64,000 bases of DNA from Solihabitans fulvus (GTDB lineage: Bacteria > Actinomycetota > Actinomycetes > Mycobacteriales > Pseudonocardiaceae). Made by a program: the position numbers and the translations under genes. Where the stretch lies: contig NZ_VUOB01000059.1 in the NCBI RefSeq assembly GCF_008386585.1, forward strand, positions 117,141 to 181,140. The letters run 5' to 3'. Positions 16,601 through 25,839 of this stretch are shown one piece after another (within the stretch, counting starts at the first letter, position 1; each line of letters opens with the position of its first letter). The notes beneath the pieces are model-generated. The model worked only from the letters and a program-made list of their open reading frames with translations. It was not told the DNA's origin and did no database searches.

Positions 16601-17467
16601 GTGGTTGAGGCGTCGAGCCCCACGGTGTGGCGGCGATGGCTGGCCTTTGAACTGACCCGGCTGCGGCAGGAAGCCGGTCTGGATCAGAAGGCCGTGTCGA
16701 AGGCGCTGCGGTGCACGGTCGGCAAGGTGTCCTACATCGAGACCGCCGAGCGCCCGGTGGTGCTGCGCGATCTCGATGAGGTGTTGCTGCCGCTCTACAA
16801 CGTGCCCAAGGACCGCTGGCCCACCTACCTGGACGCAGCAAAGCGCTCCAGGCAGAAGGGATGGTGGGAGAGTCACGGGCAGGCAAGCCTGCCGAGCTGG
16901 TTTTCCCTGTACGTCGGTCTTGAGCAGGGCGCGGCCCAGATCCGGACGTATGAGGGGCAGTTCGTTCCGGGTCTCTTGCAGACGCGGGACTACACCGAAG
17001 CTGTACTTCGTCGCAGCACGGCTGAGCGTGCCGACTCGGAGATAGAGCGACTTGTTCAACTTCGCATGGCCCGGCAAGACGCCTTGGTGCGCGAGCCTGA
17101 TCCGCTGCGGTTCTGGGTCGTGCTGGACGAAGCGGTTCTTCGACGTGTGGTCGGCAGCCCGTCAGTCATGCGATCTCAGCTTCGACATCTCGTCGATGCA
17201 GTACGACATCCGAAGATCACAGTGCAGGTACTGCCGTTCGCGCACGGCGCGCATCCGGGCATGACCGGGTCGTTCTCCATCCTGGGGTTCCAGTGGCCGG
17301 CTGATCCTGGAGTCGCGTTCGTTGAGTACCGGTCCGGTGCGCTCTATCTGGAACAGTCCCACGAGATCGAGGCGCACACGGTGGCGTTCGAGCATCTGTG
17401 CGCTCTTGCCCTGACACCGGATGACTCTGTGACAATGGTCGAAAACGTCGCGGAGGAGTACTCGTGA
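16601..17467 (+). CDS. Scr1-type XRE regulator with DUF5753 domain (locus 1)
   Basis: This 288-residue protein has an N-terminal HTH (LRQEAGLDQKAVSKALRCTVGKVSYIE, about 17-43) and a DUF5753 domain (about 95-275) containing the family's TYEGQFVPGLLQTRDYTEAVL and HPGMTGSFSIL segments. In Streptomyces, Scr1/WhiJ-type regulators paired with DUF397 proteins affect antibiotic production and development. The start is the GTG at 16601, with GAGG 7 bases upstream; a GTG at 16583 is also in frame. It overlaps the DUF397 gene by 4 bases (GTGA). Confidence 0.9.
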   Translation: MVEASSPTVWRRWLAFELTRLRQEAGLDQKAVSKALRCTVGKVSYIETAERPVVLRDLDEVLLPLYNVPKDRWPTYLDAAKRSRQKGWWESHGQASLPSWFSLYVGLEQGAAQIRTYEGQFVPGLLQTRDYTEAVLRRSTAERADSEIERLVQLRMARQDALVREPDPLRFWVVLDEAVLRRVVGSPSVMRSQLRHLVDAVRHPKITVQVLPFAHGAHPGMTGSFSILGFQWPADPGVAFVEYRSGALYLEQSHEIEAHTVAFEHLCALALTPDDSVTMVENVAEEYS

Positions 17468-17655
17468 TCTGGCGTAAGTCGAGCTTCAGCTCAGACCAAG
17501 GCGGCAACTGCGTGGAGGTCGCGGCGTTGGCCGACGGCCTCATGGCGGTGCGCGACAGCAAGGCGCCCGAGGCCGGCACGGTGACCTTCACCCGGGCTGG
17601 AATGGCGGCCTGGATCGACGGGATCAAGGCCGGGGAGTTCGACGGCCTCACCTGA
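17464..17655 (+). CDS. DUF397 protein, Scr2-like partner (locus 1)
   Basis: This 63-residue protein has the whole DUF397 pattern: WRKSSFSSDQGGNCVEVA, then VRDSK and FTRAGMAAWIDGIKAGEFD. It is translationally coupled to the XRE-DUF5753 gene. In known pairs the DUF397 protein modulates the paired regulator. Its last 8 bases overlap the convergent P450 gene. Confidence 0.92.
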   Translation: MIWRKSSFSSDQGGNCVEVAALADGLMAVRDSKAPEAGTVTFTRAGMAAWIDGIKAGEFDGLT

Positions 17656-19021
17656 TCCGGGGCTCGGGAATCATCGGCAGGGCGTTGGGGCGGAGGAAGG
17701 CCCTCGCCACCTCCCGTACCTGCCGGCCCGGCACCGGCACGAGCCGCCAGCGAGCGCAGACGGTCGCCACGGCGGTCGTCAGCTCGGCCCAGGCGAAGCC
17801 GTCGCCGATGCACTTGTGGCCCCCGGCGCCGAAGGGGATGAACCGGGCGCGGCCCCAGTCCTTCGCCTCCGGCGCGAGCCACCGGTCCGGGTCAAAGCGC
17901 ATCGGGTCGGGGAACAGGTCGGGGTCGCGGTGCAGGGTGGGCAGGCTGATCAGCAACTCGGTGCCCGGCCGGATGGTGACGTCCCCGAGCCGCACCTCCT
18001 CGACGGCCCTGCGCATCAGTAACCACACCGGGGTGTGCAGGCGGATGGCCTCGGTCAGAACCCGGTCGACGTAGGGGAGCCTGGCCAGGTCCGACGTGGT
18101 GACCGGCCGGCCAGCCAGCACGGTGTCGACCTCCTCGTGCACCCGGCGTTCGGCCTCGGGATGCCGGGCCAGTTCGTGGAACACCCAGGACAGCGCGGTC
18201 GCGGTCGTCTCGGTGCCCGCCATCAGGATGTTCATCACCTGCGTGCGGACCTCGGCGTCGCTCATCGCCGGAGCGGCTGGGCCGGCAGCCCCGTCGGCGT
18301 CGGGCTCCACATCCCTCGCGGTCACCAGCATCGACAGCAGGTCGCCGTGGTCTGCGCCCGACGCCCGGTACGCGTCGACGACGCCGTCGACGACGGTCGT
18401 CAGGCGGTGCAGCGCGGCCTCGAACCGGCGGTTGCACGGCGTGGGCACGCGTTCCAGCAGCTCGCCTGGCAGCATCGAGCGTTTCGTGATCCCGTTGAGC
18501 ACCGGGCTCAGCGACCGGCGGACCTCCGCCACCGCCGCCTGCCCCAGCTCGGCGCGGAACAGCGCCTTCGTGGTGACCATCAGGGTCAGCCGCGCCATCT
18601 CGCGGTCGACCTGCACGGGTCGGCCGGGCCGCCAGCCGGCGACCACCTCGGCGATCTCCTCGCGCATCACCTCGACGTACCCGGCGACGCGGTCGGCGTG
18701 GAACGCGGGCTGCATCACCCGCCGCTGCCGCATGTGGCTCGGTTCGTCCGCGGTGGCGAGGCCGTCGCCCAACAACTGGCGCGCCTTGGCGAACACCGCG
18801 CCCCGGCTGAACCTGTGCGCGTCGGTGACCAGCACCCGGCGGATGAGGTCGGGGGAGTTGACCTGGCAGACCGGGCGAGTCCCCAGATAGAACGCCACGA
18901 CGTCGCCGCGCGAACGCAGACTCTGGAGAAACCCAAGGGGATCCCGGCCGAGCGACAGGGTGTGGCCGAGCACCGGCACGCGGCGCGGCGCGATCGGCAC
19001 GTCCTGGATCGAGGTGGTCAC
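17648..19021 (-). CDS. Cytochrome P450
   Basis: This 457-residue P450 has the I-helix oxygen-activation motif AGTETT (268-273), the K-helix ExxR motif EAIR (324-327) and the heme-binding loop FGAGGHKCIG (397-406), with C404 as the thiolate ligand. It catalyses monooxygenation of an unknown substrate; the sequence resembles terpenoid-linked bacterial P450s, but that is only an impression. No redox partner gene is nearby. The start is the GTG at 19021 after GGGAGG. The DUF574 methyltransferase gene lies 49 bases upstream on the same strand, so the two may form an operon. Confidence 0.93.
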   Translation of the reverse strand: MTTSIQDVPIAPRRVPVLGHTLSLGRDPLGFLQSLRSRGDVVAFYLGTRPVCQVNSPDLIRRVLVTDAHRFSRGAVFAKARQLLGDGLATADEPSHMRQRRVMQPAFHADRVAGYVEVMREEIAEVVAGWRPGRPVQVDREMARLTLMVTTKALFRAELGQAAVAEVRRSLSPVLNGITKRSMLPGELLERVPTPCNRRFEAALHRLTTVVDGVVDAYRASGADHGDLLSMLVTARDVEPDADGAAGPAAPAMSDAEVRTQVMNILMAGTETTATALSWVFHELARHPEAERRVHEEVDTVLAGRPVTTSDLARLPYVDRVLTEAIRLHTPVWLLMRRAVEEVRLGDVTIRPGTELLISLPTLHRDPDLFPDPMRFDPDRWLAPEAKDWGRARFIPFGAGGHKCIGDGFAWAELTTAVATVCARWRLVPVPGRQVREVARAFLRPNALPMIPEPRIR

Positions 19022-19070
19022 GGCTCGGCCTCCCACTTTCGGTAGCGGAGCGGGCGACCCCGAACGGTCG

Positions 19071-19889
19071 TCAGGGCCGGCGAGCCACGGCGGCCAGCAG
19101 CGAGGCGTGCACCGGTAGGTCGGTGACGAGCCGCAGATGGTTGTCGGGCCGCCACTGCGAGGTGTACACCAAACCGGGCTCCGCCACCTCAAGATCGGCG
19201 AGCAGGCCGCCGATCCACTCCCGCGACCGCGCGACACCAGCGCTCGTGGTCGCCTTCGACAACTCGACCAGGCCCCTGACCTCCGAGGAGCCGACGCCCT
19301 CGTTGTCGGCGATGTGCGACAGCACCAGATAGCTGTCCGGCACGACCTCGTCGAGGTAACCGGCGACGGTGGCCTCGGCGACCTCCGCGTCCAGCACGTA
19401 GTGCAGCGAGGACGCCATGATCACCGCAACGGGCTCGTCGAGATCGAACAGCCGCCGGGTGACCGGATGGCCGAGCACGAGGTCGATGTCGCACATGTCC
19501 GCCTCGATGATGCCGGTGCCCTCGATCGTGGACAGGATCAGCTCGCTGTGCGCGACGGCCACCGGCTCCCGTTCCACATAGACCACGCGGCAACTCGGGT
19601 CGACCTCGCGGGCGATTTCGTGCACGCTCTTCGCGGTCGGCATGCCCGATCCGAGGTCGAGGAACTGCCGGACGCCTGCCGTGGCGCAGAAGTTCACCGC
19701 GCGGCTGAGGAACTGCCGGTTGTACCTGGCGAGGTCGCGGACCCATGGCATGGCGGCGATCGCCTGTTGCGCGACCGCGCGGTCGGCGGCGAAGTTCCAG
19801 CCACCGCCGAGAAGATAGTCGTAGATGCGGGCCGGGCTGGCCCGATCGAGGTCGACGTTGGACGGCACCCAACTGGCCTGGCTGCTCAC
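19071..19889 (-). CDS. SAM-dependent methyltransferase, DUF574 (Methyltransf_19) family
   Basis: This 272-residue protein matches the actinomycete DUF574 family throughout: PSNVDLDRASPARIYDYLLGG near the N terminus, the motif QFLDLGSGMPT for SAM binding, and VYVEREPVAVAHS. Streptomycetes carry many copies whose substrates are mostly unknown. The start is the GTG at 19889, giving the usual family length. It probably shares a transcript with the downstream P450, which suggests successive tailoring of the same molecule (inference). Confidence 0.9.
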   Translation of the reverse strand: MSSQASWVPSNVDLDRASPARIYDYLLGGGWNFAADRAVAQQAIAAMPWVRDLARYNRQFLSRAVNFCATAGVRQFLDLGSGMPTAKSVHEIAREVDPSCRVVYVEREPVAVAHSELILSTIEGTGIIEADMCDIDLVLGHPVTRRLFDLDEPVAVIMASSLHYVLDAEVAEATVAGYLDEVVPDSYLVLSHIADNEGVGSSEVRGLVELSKATTSAGVARSREWIGGLLADLEVAEPGLVYTSQWRPDNHLRLVTDLPVHASLLAAVARRP

Positions 19890-20075
19890 AGCCCACGTCC
19901 CATCGGATCGGGGTTCACACCACCGGACAAGACACACCACGCTAGTGCGCGCCGTCGAGGCGGCGACAGGAGTATTACCCGTGTGGCGGACCGCTATCAC
20001 CCGATCGATATGGTCACTCAGGCGGTTGTAGGGTGCACCCTCCGTGTCACGCTGCCAGTCCCGAGAGGATGCACC

Positions 20076-21107
20076 GTGCAACCGCTCAGAACCCTTGCCA
20101 CCGCACTGATCGTCGTGCTGGCCGGTGCGATCGTCGCGTCGCCCCAGGCGATCGCGACCACCACACCGGACACCACCTGTTCCGAGACCAGCCTGCCGGT
20201 TTCCCTTGGCCTGCTACCGGAAACCGTGCACGGGCAGCTCTGCCTGCCCGCCGGCGACACACCGAGGACCGTGCAGCTGCTCGTGCACGGCGGCACCTAC
20301 AACAGCCAGTACTGGGATCTTCCCTACGATTCGGGCAGTTACTCCTACCAGCGCGACATGGCCGCCAACGGGCTCGCGACCTTCGCCGTCGACCTGCTCG
20401 GCTCCGGCCGGAGTTCGCAGCCGCTGAGCGCGCTGGTGACCGGAACGAGCCAGGCGTCCGTTGTGCACCAGATCGTCGGAAAGCTCTGTGCCGGCGCGGT
20501 TTCCGGCCTTCGGTTCGATCGCGTCGTGCTGGTCGGCCACTCGATGGGCTCGGGGGTCGCGGTGCTGGAGGCCGCCACCTACCACGACGTGGACGGCGTG
20601 ATCCTCACCGGCATGTCGCACTCGATGAACCTGTTGGCATTGACCAACATCTTCGTGCAGGGCGTCCGGCCCGCGTTGCTGGACCCGGAGTTGTCCCAGC
20701 GCGGCGGCGATCCCGGTTACGTGACAACGATGCCGGGCACGCGCGGCCTGTTCCACGATCCCGGTGTGGTTGATCCCGGCGTGCTGGCTGCGGACGAGGC
20801 CACCAAGGACCAGGTGCCCGCGACCGTCGTGCCGGACCTGTTGACGCTGGCGTTCGTGAGCCCGTTGTCCCGAGCCATCACCGTGCCGGTGCTCATCGCC
20901 AACGGCGACCGCGACGGACTGTTCTGCGCCTTCACCTGTTCGAGCGAGGAGTCGTTCCTGGCAGCGGAGAACCCCTACTTCTCCCCGGACGCCCACCTCG
21001 AGGTGCGGCTGGTGCCGCAGGCCGGGCACGCCGTGGCGCTGGCCATCAGCGCGCCCGACTACCGCGCGGACGTCCGCGACTGGCTGAGCATGCACTTCGC
21101 CGGCTGA
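20076..21107 (+). CDS. Secreted alpha/beta hydrolase
   Basis: This 343-residue protein starts with a Sec signal peptide (ALIVVLAGAIVASPQAIA, cleavage near residue 28). The alpha/beta-hydrolase fold follows, with LVHGGTYNS (oxyanion region), the nucleophile elbow GHSMGSG, an acid in NGDRDGLF and a catalytic His in PQAGHAVAL. Two cysteine pairs suggest an extracellular protein. Substrate unknown; an esterase or lipase is likely. The start is the GTG at 20076 with GAGAGGA upstream. It is divergent from the DUF574 gene. Confidence 0.87.
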   Translation: MQPLRTLATALIVVLAGAIVASPQAIATTTPDTTCSETSLPVSLGLLPETVHGQLCLPAGDTPRTVQLLVHGGTYNSQYWDLPYDSGSYSYQRDMAANGLATFAVDLLGSGRSSQPLSALVTGTSQASVVHQIVGKLCAGAVSGLRFDRVVLVGHSMGSGVAVLEAATYHDVDGVILTGMSHSMNLLALTNIFVQGVRPALLDPELSQRGGDPGYVTTMPGTRGLFHDPGVVDPGVLAADEATKDQVPATVVPDLLTLAFVSPLSRAITVPVLIANGDRDGLFCAFTCSSEESFLAAENPYFSPDAHLEVRLVPQAGHAVALAISAPDYRADVRDWLSMHFAG

Positions 21108-21116
21108 CGGCCCGCG

Positions 21117-22286
21117 TCACCCGCCGCCGGGTTCATCGCGGGCGGACTGCTCACCACTCGACCGCTCCCCGACGGGCTGCCCGCTGCTCGGCCGCCCGTC
21201 GGGGAGTGGCGACTCGCGGCGCAACGGCAGGGTCTGCTTGGTGTCGGCGGGGGACGGAGCACCGCCGAGGTCGGCCCCGCTTCGCCCCTTGTGCCGCGTG
21301 CGGTGGTGCTCGGTCCTGATCCGCTCGGCCGCCCGCTCCATCTCTAATCGGCGCCACCTGCGGCGCTGCCGCCGGGTCATCCTGGCCGGCCACATGTCCT
21401 CGATGGCGCTGTTGAAGTACGCGCCGATGACGATCGCCAGCCCGATGAAGAACGCGAACAGCAGGAACGCGATCGGGGTGGCCAGCGCGCCGTAGGTGTA
21501 GCCGGTGGTGGTGATCCACGAGATGTACAGCCGCAGCCCGATGGACGACAGCAGGAACACGACCATGGCGAGCGCCGCGCCCGGTACGCCCCGGTGCCAC
21601 GGCAGCTTGCGCGGCAGCGCCAGCTTGTACAGCGAGGCCAGCGCGATCACCAGCAGCACGGCGATCGCCGGGTAGTAGAACATCCCGACCCATTGGATCA
21701 CCGTGGGTTGCCATGAGTCGGGGAAGAACTTGGGCAGCAGGTCGGGACCGAGCGCGAGCACCGGCAGGCCGATCACCGCCAGCACGAGCCCGACCATGTA
21801 CAGCAGCAGCGAGAAGATCCGCTGCCAGACCTCGTTGCGCACCCCGTACTGGTCGTGCGCGACGGTGATCGCGTCGACGAACGAGGACATCGCGGACGAG
21901 CCAGCCCACAGCGAGATCACGAACCCGATCGAGACGATCTCGCCCTTGCCCTTGGTGAGGATGTCGGACACGGTCGGCTCGATGATCCCCTTGACCACTG
22001 AGTCGCTGAAGATCGTCCGGCAGAATGCGATGATCTTGGCCTGAACCGCGTGCACGACCTCTGGTCCGAACCAGTCGCCGACGAAGCCGAGGCTGCCAAG
22101 CAGGCCGAGCAGCAGCGGCGGCAGCGAGAGGGTCTGCCAGAAGGCCGCCTCGGCCGCCTCGGAGAAGATGTTGCCGCCCCACGCCTTGGACAGCGTGCGC
22201 GCGAAAAGCCGCAGCGGTCCCCGGCGCATCGGGGGCGGCCCTTCCTCGGGCGTGCTGCGTTCCGGGTTGTCGGTGTGCGGACCCAT
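21117..22286 (-). CDS. YihY/virulence factor BrkB family membrane protein
   Basis: This 389-residue inner-membrane protein has about six transmembrane helices between residues 30 and 300. The family pattern is visible: AAFWQTLSLPPLLLGLLG, VISLWAGSSAMSSFVDAI, TYGALATPIAFLLFAFF and YFNSAIED. The C-terminal 90 residues are charged and probably cytosolic. Function is unsettled in the family. The start is the ATG at 22286 after GGGGGC. It is divergent from the helicase gene. Confidence 0.87.
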   Translation of the reverse strand: MGPHTDNPERSTPEEGPPPMRRGPLRLFARTLSKAWGGNIFSEAAEAAFWQTLSLPPLLLGLLGSLGFVGDWFGPEVVHAVQAKIIAFCRTIFSDSVVKGIIEPTVSDILTKGKGEIVSIGFVISLWAGSSAMSSFVDAITVAHDQYGVRNEVWQRIFSLLLYMVGLVLAVIGLPVLALGPDLLPKFFPDSWQPTVIQWVGMFYYPAIAVLLVIALASLYKLALPRKLPWHRGVPGAALAMVVFLLSSIGLRLYISWITTTGYTYGALATPIAFLLFAFFIGLAIVIGAYFNSAIEDMWPARMTRRQRRRWRRLEMERAAERIRTEHHRTRHKGRSGADLGGAPSPADTKQTLPLRRESPLPDGRPSSGQPVGERSSGEQSARDEPGGG

Positions 22287-22511
22287 CGCGCCCCCAAGCA
22301 TGCGGCATGCCCGTTCGAACCACGGCACCAACCCGGTCGGGCGGGGTCGTGTCGCGTCGCACACCGCGTCCTGGCCCGCGCCGGCTCCGCGCAACAGGTA
22401 GGCTCGTGGCCGCCCTCACCGGGCTCCCGTCGACGTCGCGGGGCCGGGCACACGTGGGGGCATTTGTGTGTTCGCGACCCGGTGATCAGCGGAGGAAGGA
22501 GCTTCGAGTCC

Positions 22512-24236
22512 GTGGCCCAGCCCGACTCCATGCCCCCACCCTCGCGTCCGCTTCGTGCCTGGCAGCGCAGGGCGCTGACCAAGTACCTGGCGGCCAAGCC
22601 GAAGAACTTCCTCGCGGTGGCGACCCCCGGAGCAGGCAAGACGACCTTCGGGCTGCGGGTGGCCGCCGAGCTGCTCGCCGACCGGACGGTCGAGGCGATC
22701 ACCGTGGTGACGCCGACCGAGCACCTCAAGCACCAGTGGGCGGCCGCGGCGCACGAGGTCGGCCTGCCGATCGACTCGAACTTCCGCAACACCGCTGGCG
22801 CGACCTCGCGCGACTACCTCGGCGTCGCGGTCACCTACGCGCAGGTCGCCGCGCATCCGACGCTGCACCGGGTGCGGACCGAGAACCGCAAGACGCTCGT
22901 GCTGCTCGACGAGATCCACCACGGCGGTGACGCGAAGTCCTGGGGCGACGCGATCAAGGAGGCGTTCACGCCTGCGGTCCGCCGGTTGGCGCTGACCGGG
23001 ACGCCGTTCCGAAGCGACGACTCGCCGATCCCGTTCATCGACTACGAGCCCGACAGCGCCGGGGCGATGCGCAGCAGGGCCGACCACTCCTACGGCTACT
23101 CCGACGCGCTGCGCGACGGCGTGGTGCGGCCCGTGATCTTCCTGGCGTACTCCGGCGAGGCGAGCTGGCGGACCAGCGCGGGCGAGGAGTTCACCGCGCG
23201 GCTCGGGGAGCCGCTGACCCAGGAGCAGACGGCCCGGGCGTGGCGCACGGCGTTGGACCCGTCCGGCGAATGGGTCCCTTCGGTGTTGATGGCCGCCGAC
23301 ATGCGGCTGACGCAGCTGCGCAACGACGGCATGCCGGACGCCGGTGGTCTCGTGATCGCGACCGACCACGAGACGGCGAAGGCGTACGCGAGCATCCTGC
23401 ACCGCACGACCGGGCACGAGCCCGTCGTGGTGCTCTCGGACGACCCGAAGGCGTCGGGCCGCATCGCGGAGTTCGGCGAGTCGCAGGACCGGTGGCTGGT
23501 CGCGGTCCGGATGGTGAGCGAGGGCGTCGACGTGCCGAGGTTGGCCGTCGGTGTCTACGCGACGAGCGCGTCGACGCCGCTGTTCTTCGCCCAGGCCGTC
23601 GGCCGGTTCGTGCGGCGGCGGAAGGTCGGCGAGACCGCGAGCGTGTTCCTGCCGAGCGTGCCGGTGTTGTTGCAGCTGGCCAGCGAGCTGGAGGCGCAGC
23701 GGGACCACGTGCTCGGCAAGCCGCACCGGGAGAAGGACGGCTGGGACGACGAGCTGCTCGCCGACGCCAACCGGACCAAGGACGAGCCCGGCGAGGAGGA
23801 GAAGGCGTTCACCTCGCTTGGCGCCTCGGCCGAGCTGGACCAGGTGATCTACGACGGTTCGTCCTTCGGCACGGCGGCGCTCGCCGGGACCGAGGAGGAG
23901 CAGGAGTACCTGGGGCTGCCCGGCCTGCTTGAGCCGGACCAGGTGCGGGCGCTGCTGCGGCAGCGGCAGGAGCAGCAGCTGGTCTCGGTGGCCAAGCGCA
24001 AGGCGGAGACGAAGCCGGACGCGCCGGCCAAGGCGGCCCGGCCGGCGAGTGTCCAGGAGCAATTGTCGAGCATGCGCCGGGAGCTGAACAGCCTCGTCGC
24101 GCTGCACCACCACCGGACCGGCAAGCCGCACGGCAAGATCCACAACGAGTTGCGCGGCTACTGCGGCGGCCCGCCCACCGCGATGGCCAGCGTCGAGCAG
24201 CTCGAAGAGCGGATCGCGACCATTCGTTCCTGGTGA
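22512..24236 (+). CDS. DEAD/DEAH-box (superfamily 2) helicase
   Basis: This 574-residue protein has Walker A TPGAGKT (38-44), Walker B DEIHH (133-137), motif III TGTPFR and motif VI QAVGRFVRRR, so it is a type III restriction/UvrB-like SF2 ATPase. The C-terminal 130 residues form a separate accessory domain containing RRELNSLVALHHHRTGKPHGKIH. Homologues are widespread single genes in actinomycetes with no agreed function, probably in DNA repair or processing. The start is the GTG at 22512 after GGAGGAAGGAG. Its 3' end carries a 14-base tandem repeat. Confidence 0.9.
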   Translation: MAQPDSMPPPSRPLRAWQRRALTKYLAAKPKNFLAVATPGAGKTTFGLRVAAELLADRTVEAITVVTPTEHLKHQWAAAAHEVGLPIDSNFRNTAGATSRDYLGVAVTYAQVAAHPTLHRVRTENRKTLVLLDEIHHGGDAKSWGDAIKEAFTPAVRRLALTGTPFRSDDSPIPFIDYEPDSAGAMRSRADHSYGYSDALRDGVVRPVIFLAYSGEASWRTSAGEEFTARLGEPLTQEQTARAWRTALDPSGEWVPSVLMAADMRLTQLRNDGMPDAGGLVIATDHETAKAYASILHRTTGHEPVVVLSDDPKASGRIAEFGESQDRWLVAVRMVSEGVDVPRLAVGVYATSASTPLFFAQAVGRFVRRRKVGETASVFLPSVPVLLQLASELEAQRDHVLGKPHREKDGWDDELLADANRTKDEPGEEEKAFTSLGASAELDQVIYDGSSFGTAALAGTEEEQEYLGLPGLLEPDQVRALLRQRQEQQLVSVAKRKAETKPDAPAKAARPASVQEQLSSMRRELNSLVALHHHRTGKPHGKIHNELRGYCGGPPTAMASVEQLEERIATIRSW

Positions 24237-24266
24237 CTCGTTCCCGGTGACGTGTTCCTGGTGACG
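24225..24266 (+). repeat. 14-base tandem repeat (3 units) containing the helicase stop codon
   Basis: Three adjacent units close to CGTTCCTGGTGACG start within the last codons of the helicase gene. The TGG-TGA of the first unit is the end of the protein. The later units are out of frame. Confidence 0.85.
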
Positions 24267-24606
24267 CCGTGCGCGGCTCGCCCGGGGCGTCCGCGCGCCG
24301 CGCACAGCCGGCTGGTTGCGCCGCTCCCGAAAGGCTGAATCGCGAACGAGTGATCGATGTGTCCGTCGATGCGCCCGGTCGGCGCAACCAGTCACGCACG
24401 GTGACTGTCTTACTCAAGCAATGTAAGTAGATGACAGGTCGGTTACCTCGCCGTTGCCGCATTGTGCTGTCAAATTCGAGCTTTATCGATACAGTGTGGT
24501 TCCGGTCACCCCGTTCGGAGGCATACGTTGTGCGCCACAACATTTTCCCGGCCTCGGAGCGTGACCCGTGGCCGCTCGGTAGTAGCGAGTAGCGAAAGGG
24601 ATGGCC
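24237..24606. other. Intergenic region upstream of the sugar ABC operon
   Basis: This stretch of about 370 bases holds no gene. It contains the end of the 14-base repeat, a perfect inverted repeat at 24389-24407, a second imperfect one at 24409-24427, and an AT-richer tract up to 24490 that probably holds the operon promoter. Confidence 0.7.
24389..24427. promoter_or_regulatory. Candidate ROK-repressor operator of the sugar operon
   Basis: CAGTCAC-GCACG-GTGACTG is a perfect 7-base inverted repeat, immediately followed by CTTAC-N9-GTAAG. Both lie about 180-220 bases upstream of the substrate-binding protein gene, in the expected region for control by the ROK regulator encoded at the end of the operon. 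Confidence 0.4.
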
Positions 24607-25743
24607 ATGCGCAGCAAGCCCCTCGCCCTCATCGCCGTAGGCACGGGCCTTGCCCTTGCCATGACGGCGTGCGGCAACAACAGCTCAGGCGGCGGATCCG
24701 GTAGCTCGGGCACCAGCTCGGCCGGGTCAAGCGGCGGTGTCAAGGTCGGCGTGATCCTCCCGGAGACGGCGAGTTCTGCCAGGTGGGAGGGCTTCGACAA
24801 GCCGCTCCTCCAGAAGGCCATGCAGGCCAAGGGCCTCGACCCGGACATCCAGAACGCCCAGGGTGACGTCCAGAAGTTCACCACCCTGGCCGACGGCATG
24901 ATCAACAACGGGGTCAAGGTCCTGGTCATCTCCTCGATCAACAGCGAGGTGGGTTCCGCGGTCGCCAAGAAGGCCGAGGCCCAGGGCATCCCGACCATCG
25001 ACTACGACCGGCTCAACCTCGGCGGCTCGTCGAAGTACTACGTGTCCTTCGACAACGTGAAGGTCGGCGAGCTCCAGGGCCAGGGCTTCGTCGAGGGCAT
25101 GACCAAGCTCGCCGCCGGCAAGAAGCCGGCCGAGGTCATCGAGATCGAGGGCGCGCCGACGGACAACAACGCGACCCTCTTCCACGACGGCCAGGAGAAG
25201 GTCCTCAAGCCCAAGTACGACGCGGGCGACTACAAGCTCGTCCAGAGCAAGCCGATCGACGACTGGGACAACCAGAAGGGCGGCCAGGACTTCGAGCAGA
25301 TCCTGACCGGCAACGGCCAGAAGGTCGACGGCGTCGTCGCCGCCAACGACGGCCTCGCCGGCGCGGTCATCACCGTCCTGAAGAAGTACGGCCTGAACGG
25401 CAAGGTCCCGGTCACCGGTCAGGACGCCACCCCGGACGGCCTCAAGGCCGTGCTCACCGGCGACCAGTACATGACCGTGTTCAAGCCGATCGACCAGGAG
25501 GCCAACGCCACGGCCGAGCTGGCCGCCGCGCTCGCCAAGGGTGACACCGCCGCCGCCGACAAGCTGGCGAACGCGACCGTCCACGACCCCAACGGCAACC
25601 GCGACGTCAAGTCCGCCCTGTCCACCCCGATCCTGATCACCAAGGACAAGGTCAAGTCCGTCATCGACGCCGCCTTCGTCAAGGCGTCCGACGTCTGCAC
25701 CGGCGACATCGCCGCGATCTGCACCCAGCTCGGTATCAAGTGA
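24607..25743 (+). CDS. Sugar ABC transporter substrate-binding lipoprotein (XylF-like)
   Basis: This 378-residue lipoprotein has a signal peptide ending in a lipobox (LAMTAC, Cys near 21), a Gly/Ser linker and a periplasmic-binding-protein type 1 fold (KVGVILPETASSARWEGFDKPLL; VVAANDGLAGAVITVLKKYGL; VPVTGQDATPDGLKAVLTGDQYMTV). The sequence is closest to XylF-type sugar binders; xylose or a related pentose is plausible but not proven. The start is the ATG at 24607 with GAAAGGGA spaced correctly; the ATG at 24601 is too close to it. Confidence 0.9.
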   Translation: MRSKPLALIAVGTGLALAMTACGNNSSGGGSGSSGTSSAGSSGGVKVGVILPETASSARWEGFDKPLLQKAMQAKGLDPDIQNAQGDVQKFTTLADGMINNGVKVLVISSINSEVGSAVAKKAEAQGIPTIDYDRLNLGGSSKYYVSFDNVKVGELQGQGFVEGMTKLAAGKKPAEVIEIEGAPTDNNATLFHDGQEKVLKPKYDAGDYKLVQSKPIDDWDNQKGGQDFEQILTGNGQKVDGVVAANDGLAGAVITVLKKYGLNGKVPVTGQDATPDGLKAVLTGDQYMTVFKPIDQEANATAELAAALAKGDTAAADKLANATVHDPNGNRDVKSALSTPILITKDKVKSVIDAAFVKASDVCTGDIAAICTQLGIK

Positions 25744-25768
25744 CTCGCCGTTCTGCCTGAATAACCCG

Positions 25769-25809
25769 CCGCGGCGGGGTGCCTGCCCCCGACTCGCACC
25801 CCGCCGCGG
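25769..25809 (+). terminator. Intercistronic hairpin after the binding-protein gene
   Basis: A perfect 13-bp stem (CCGCGGCGGGGTG and its complement) with a 15-base loop separates the binding-protein gene from the ATPase gene. Such hairpins let the binding protein be made in excess over the transporter. Confidence 0.75.
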
Positions 25810-25839
25810 CATCCACCTGTTCACATCTGGAGGAACGCC

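Noticed and set aside
18000..19900. A secondary-metabolite gene cluster around the P450 and DUF574 methyltransferase
   Set aside because: No synthase, carrier protein or further tailoring gene is nearby; two genes do not make a cluster.
22512..24236. Helicase as part of a phage-defence system
   Set aside because: It stands alone between a YihY-type gene and a sugar operon, with no nuclease, methylase or defence partner.
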